Shown piece by piece: positions 59,692-64,000 of a DNA stretch of 64,000 bases; the first letter of the stretch is position 1, and the number at the start of each line of letters is the position of its first letter. The position numbers and the translations under genes are program-made. The DNA is from Buddleja alternifolia (Eukaryota; Streptophyta; Magnoliopsida; Lamiales; Scrophulariaceae), in the NCBI GenBank assembly GCA_019426215.1, contig CM033397.1, positions 28,026,480-28,090,479 of the forward strand, given 5' to 3'. Under the pieces are notes generated by a model that was given only the letters and a program-made list of their open reading frames with translations, did no database searches and was not told the DNA's origin.

Positions 59692-60696
59692 TGATGAGAT
59701 TCTAGCCTAAGGAGTTATTTCCGTTTTGATTCCAAAAATTGATCCTTGATGCAAAGATATTTCAATGTTCATGAATAAATTGGCAATAGTTCTTAACAAG
59801 CTCTAACAACCTCGTTTCTCCTTAATTTATCGATAACCAAAATAAGATCTTTGATTACTTCTCTCATTGATTAAATAACCCTAAATAAGCTCTTAGGATT
59901 CAATTTAACAATAGCATTAAGAAATGGAGAAACACCAATTCTAACCAACAAACTCACAAGCTCGGTTCATTTAGATTAGATCACATATTCCCATAACAAC
60001 AATCAAAAATTTGTCCATAATCAACGTTGTTAATTGCCACAAATATTATAACTAACCAAACAATTACGAATTTAGTATTCTAAATAGCTATATACTATTT
60101 CGACAATCAAATAACGGCCCTTATTATTCAATTAATCAAAATAATAATTTCAACAAACATAGAAAATATGCAAATACTCACGAACAAATAAAGAATAAAT
60201 ATAAATCAGATCTCACAACTTTTGTAGAATCAAAACTTCAATATTTCTTGGTTAGAAATAAAGTTTTTAACAATACATCTTGAAAGGAAAAAAAACGCAG
60301 AGATTTCTTCTCCTCTCTATGAATATAACGTGTAGTATAGAGTATAGAATGTTGTAGGAGAAATAATTATTCCAGCTATTATTAATAAAAGAAACCTAAC
60401 CAAAAAGGATTCCTACCAAAATAAGACTCTAATTATAATAGAATAAGGAAATTACTTGCTTACTAAGAAAAACACTAATAAGACTCCCAAAAAATAATTC
60501 TTGTCTTCCTACTTCACTTAATATACACCTCTTTCTTCTCTTCCTTCTTTTTCTCCATCTTTTTCTTCCTTTTTCTTCTTCTTTGAAATTTCACCTATCA
60601 AAATTAAAACCATAATAAATATCTATCATTTTAATTCAAATAGCAATAAAAAAGAAAGGAAATACATGACAAATATGCATAAAATGCACACTAACA
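59692..60696 (-). repeat. Athila-2 3' LTR, about 1005 bp
   Basis: Proposed TG at 59692 (tgatgagattctagcc) and CA at 60696 (cacactaaca). Right after it AATTCCCCCACACGTAG on the plus strand is the complement of a purine-rich tract, as in Athila-1. The left border with EPRV_2 is placed by loss of homology and may be off by about 10 bp. Confidence 0.7.
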
Positions 60697-62500
60697 AATT
60701 CCCCCACACGTAGTTCTTGCACGTCCTAGTACAAAGACAAAAGACACAGAAATAAAGAAAAATAAAAACTAAAACTATAATCACTTTCATAGGTAACACG
60801 ACCTAGGTTACCCTAGTGGACGAGTTTAAGTCTCGTGGGGGTTTGCTGACGATATACCCACAAAATTGATCTCTCAATGTACAAACAAGTGATCAACAAA
60901 ACTTTCTTTCCAAACATCAATCTTTTTCACCAAAATCTTTAACAAAATTCTTTAAAGATGTCAAGCATGCCTTAACTATCACTTTCGTATCCATACAAAC
61001 TTTTCAAGAATTCACAAAAAATCCATGACTGCAATATTACGTATACAACATTCAACTCGCATCATTCCCTCTTATCTCCTCAAACATTAATAACAAATTA
61101 GAACTAGCACTACACTTTCACTTAATCAAGCATTTACTTGTCTTTTGACGCGAACAAACATTGGTCATGGATGCACCCGGTTACTCAACAAGTTTATCAT
61201 TTAACATTTGATACCCACTTTATAGCCCTATTAGGATACTAACATAGTAGCAGGTTTGGGCCAATAGATCCCAGACCAGTTGGTCTTAGGTTACCAAGCT
61301 TGAAAACTCCTCAGACTTAATCCCTTCAGTGTATAGCCTCAGGCTCTATAAGAGGTTATATCACACACTTTTTTAAGTAAAAATTACTTTATCAGGTCTT
61401 GATGCTCATATATTTCATTCATAATCACTTTAGTTGACCCAAATTTAAACTAAAGGAAATATCAAAGGATTTCTGCGAGTAAAATTTCACATACATAGTA
61501 TGCCAGATTATAAACTTTCGTAAACTTCTCAAAGAAGCATGCACTTCAACAATTGTAACAGCATAAGCATGCTTGAACTTATCTCATGAATTTCATTAAA
61601 TTTTCAAATCAAAAGAATGAATAAACGGAAAAAAAAATTGCACTAACTTAACTTGTTGCACATTGAGAGAATTATAACACACCTCACGATAAAGAATTTT
61701 ACCCCCTCCCCCACAGTTATAAGATGCATTGTCCTCAATGTATGAATACAAAAAACAAAGCACAGGAGGAAATAAAAAGAGTAAAGGGAAGGAGACTCCC
61801 CAGAGTGTAGGGAAAGGTGGAGCTCGAAGTGGGAGGTGGTGGTTGGTTTCGCCGTCGGTGGTGAGGATGGTGGTGGATGCCTTGATTCTTCCCATGGTTG
61901 GTGTGAGCTTCTTCAATGGAAGTCTTTGCTGCAAAAGAGATTTGGGGAAGTTTAGTTATCACGGCTAAAAAGGGGGAGTTTCTAAAAACTATTAAAATTC
62001 AAAAATAATTAAATAAAAAATTATTTTAGCTTATTTTATTGTTATTTTATTTTTATTTTTTTGAGAAATGACTAAGAGGTGATACTTTTAAGGCAGAGTG
62101 CAACTTAGACTTGAGGGTGGGCACGTCTAAGTTAAAGTCATAAATTGTCAAAAAATGCAAAGTTACACAGAATACAACTTTGAATAGAGCGTGGGCACGC
62201 CTAATTTCAAGTTGTAATCTGTCGATTCTACAAAAAAAATTTACTTCATGACCAAGTTTAAAACGTGCCCCAGAATTATCATGGGATGTGTTTCACCTCA
62301 TAGAAAAAGACAAAAATATATAAAAAAAAACATAAAACGAAGGAAAAGGAGCGAGAAAAGTTAAAACTCTTGGGTTGTCTCCCAAGCAGCACCTTTCTTT
62401 TATGTCTTTGGCTAGACGCAGTTACGACTTAAGTTGCATAAGTAGGGGGTTCAAAGCCATCATTGCGCCAAGCTACCATTAGTAGATCATCATCATTGAG
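60697..62500 (-). other. Athila-2 3' non-coding region
   Basis: Shares blocks with 31013-32230 of Athila-1 at both ends. A richer GC segment at 61790-61975 and the following 400 bp have no Athila-1 counterpart. The minus frame 61962-61735 there is histidine/proline-rich and not a recognised gene. Confidence 0.55.
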
Positions 62501-62512
62501 TTCAAGAACTCG

Positions 62513-62950
62513 CTACATCAACGAGTCAGTAACATGTATACCAAACATAGAATGATCTCCATTAGGATACTTCATAGAATCATAGATATTAAATTTTATG
62601 ATTTCACCATTTGATTCCATAGCAAGTGTCACATCATGAATATTAATGTTAGTTCTAGATGTTTTAAGAAATGGTCTTCCAAGTAAAATGGGGGCAAAAT
62701 CACAAGAGTTATCTTCACCCATATCAATAATATAAAAATCAACAAAAAGAACCAAATCATTAACTTGAACTAATATGTTTTCAAGAACAACATCAGGATA
62801 TCCATTAGACCTATCAACTAATTGGATAATCACATTTGTTCCTTTCAGTTTTCCTACATTCAAAGATTCATAGATAGAACGAGACATGATATTAATAGAA
62901 GCTCATAGATCTCACATAGCCTTCTCAATTTGCACATCACCTATCTTACA
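62513..62950 (-). pseudogene. Athila-2 protease domain
   Basis: Minus frame 62887-62513 contains IYESLNVGKLKGTNVIIQL and [18 protein letters not shown], matching the Athila-1 protease after its active site. The active-site region itself (about 62950-62890) is interrupted by a stop. The frame ends with VTDSLM and a stop, and what follows is the 3' non-coding block. Confidence 0.78.
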
Positions 62951-63078
62951 AGGAATAGTAAACATACATGAGTCCTCGCATTTTGGAGGTAATTTCTTTT
63001 GAAGTACTGCAGATAAATTTACCTCAAATTTTTGAGGAGTTTCTAGAATTTTCTTTTCTAGCTCTTCATTCTCAGATT

Positions 63079-64000
63079 TCACAAACTCACCAGGAAACGG
63101 GGAGGTACCTCAATTAGCTTGACCTGCTCGATACGTGTCTCATTCGGTTTGATGAGTTGAGGTTCCACGGATTTCTTCTCCAACTCTTCTTCTACCTTAC
63201 GCTTAGAGTTAGCAAACCGACTAGGAAACAATGGAGGTATCACAATTGACTTGAGATCTTGTAGCACCTTTCCATTTCTCAAAGTGACTACACTAACATT
63301 CTGCTTTGTATTTAAAATAGTCTAAGATGGCAGTTAAATTGACATTTGGGAGCTGAATTTGTTCATTGTGGTGGCTAACAGGCTCACTTGACTCTCTAGG
63401 TGCTACAGACTAGTTCTTGTCTCCTGTTGAAATTGTTGTGTGTTACTTGCCAATGATTTAACAATTTCTTCTAGAGACTGTTGTTATGGTGGAATTGATT
63501 GTCTATGTTGATAAAAAGTTGGTGGGAATCCTCCAGCAGTATTGGCTTGCTCGAATGACTCGTATTGAAGTGTAGGACACACTTCAGAAATATGATCGAT
63601 GTTGGTGCATATGGCACAAGCTCTCACCTGGTGTGTATTACCTACAACCAACTTTTGCACAAGAGAAGTTAAATCATTGAGACGCTGATCAATTGAAGAT
63701 ATACTCACCTCATTCATCCCTTTAGATGCACAGTCTTGTTGAGTGTTGAACTATTGGGTATTGGCCGCCATGTTGGAGTTTAAATTTCTTACTTCAGTGG
63801 GAGTTTTGTATACCAATGCACCTTTACTTGCAGCATCTATCATATTCCTCTCTATTGTTGATAAGCCTTCGTAGAAATATTGGATGAGGAGTTGTTCAGG
63901 GATTTGATGTTGTGGACAGCTGGCGACCAATTGCTTAAACCGCTCCCAGTACTCGTATAATTATTCTCCACTGATTTGCCTTATCCCGCGTATCTCTTTT
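63079..64000 (-). pseudogene. Athila-2 Gag C-terminal part and zinc knuckle, continues off window
   Basis: Minus frame 63717-63484 has the CCHC knuckle CAICTNIDHISEVC and frame 63282-63079 a linker (VIPPLFPSRFANSKRKVEEE), both like Athila-1. The final 280 bp to the window edge match the Gag core (for example the complement of cgctcccagtactcgtataa at 63942). Stops at several places, such as near 63290-63330 and 63720-63760, break it. Confidence 0.75.

Larger units (their letters stand above)
59692..64000 (-). mobile_element. Athila-2: 3' part of a second Athila-type element, runs off the window
   Basis: From left: a 1-kb LTR, a purine tract, a long non-coding region, then protease, knuckle and Gag pieces on the minus strand. 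The order and the shared blocks with Athila-1 place it in the same lineage. Between protease and the 3' non-coding block there is no RT, RNase H or integrase. The 5' LTR is outside the window. Confidence 0.78.

Overview
This is a plant nuclear window, almost certainly from a eudicot. It is AT-rich, has GT-AG introns, and holds one host gene in a sea of nested transposable elements and integrated plant pararetrovirus DNA. I see no tRNA, rRNA, CRISPR or bacterial feature. The host gene and element families do not fix the species; I would guess an asterid, with low confidence.

Layout. 1-4106: repeat-rich flank with an AT microsatellite, a MULE-like foldback, a LINE remnant and CACTA-type termini that run up to 36 bp before a TATA box. 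4107-8135: an apparently intact nine-exon cytochrome P450 of the CYP707A family (abscisic acid 8'-hydroxylase), with a LINE scrap in its seventh intron. 8136-10915: a 1.38-kb Mutator-like element with target-site duplications, plus a second inverted-repeat element. 10916-19720: a near full-length, decayed endogenous pararetrovirus (EPRV_1, Caulimoviridae, probably florendovirus-like). It is terminally redundant around a tRNA-Met-like primer site and is interrupted by a solo copia LTR that itself carries a MULE MITE. At 19720/19721 a second copy (EPRV_2, minus strand) is joined tail to tail.

EPRV_2 is spread over 40 kb in three pieces (19721-21997, 38538-38986, 57312-59691). The first gap is a Ty1/copia element (copia-1) into which a non-autonomous Athila-type Ty3/gypsy element (Athila-1, 29494-37644) inserted. 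The second gap is a solo LTR of about 2.2 kb (LTR-X), split by a 16-kb SIRE-like copia element (copia-2, 40992-57086). Copia-2 carries a long extra ORF region after pol, a solo LTR of its own family, and a hAT MITE. From 59692 to the window end lies the 3' part of a second Athila-type element (Athila-2) that seems to lack RT, RNase H and integrase.

Functionally, the P450 is the only gene likely to serve the plant. Everything else is mobile or viral DNA, mostly broken. The most notable points are the Athila element with a 1005-codon ORF in which protease is fused directly to the integrase core, the tail-to-tail EPRV palindrome, the coding-like EPRV leader, the extra ORF region of copia-2, and the CACTA termini abutting the CYP707A core promoter. 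Nesting order was read from target-site duplications that I could find by eye.
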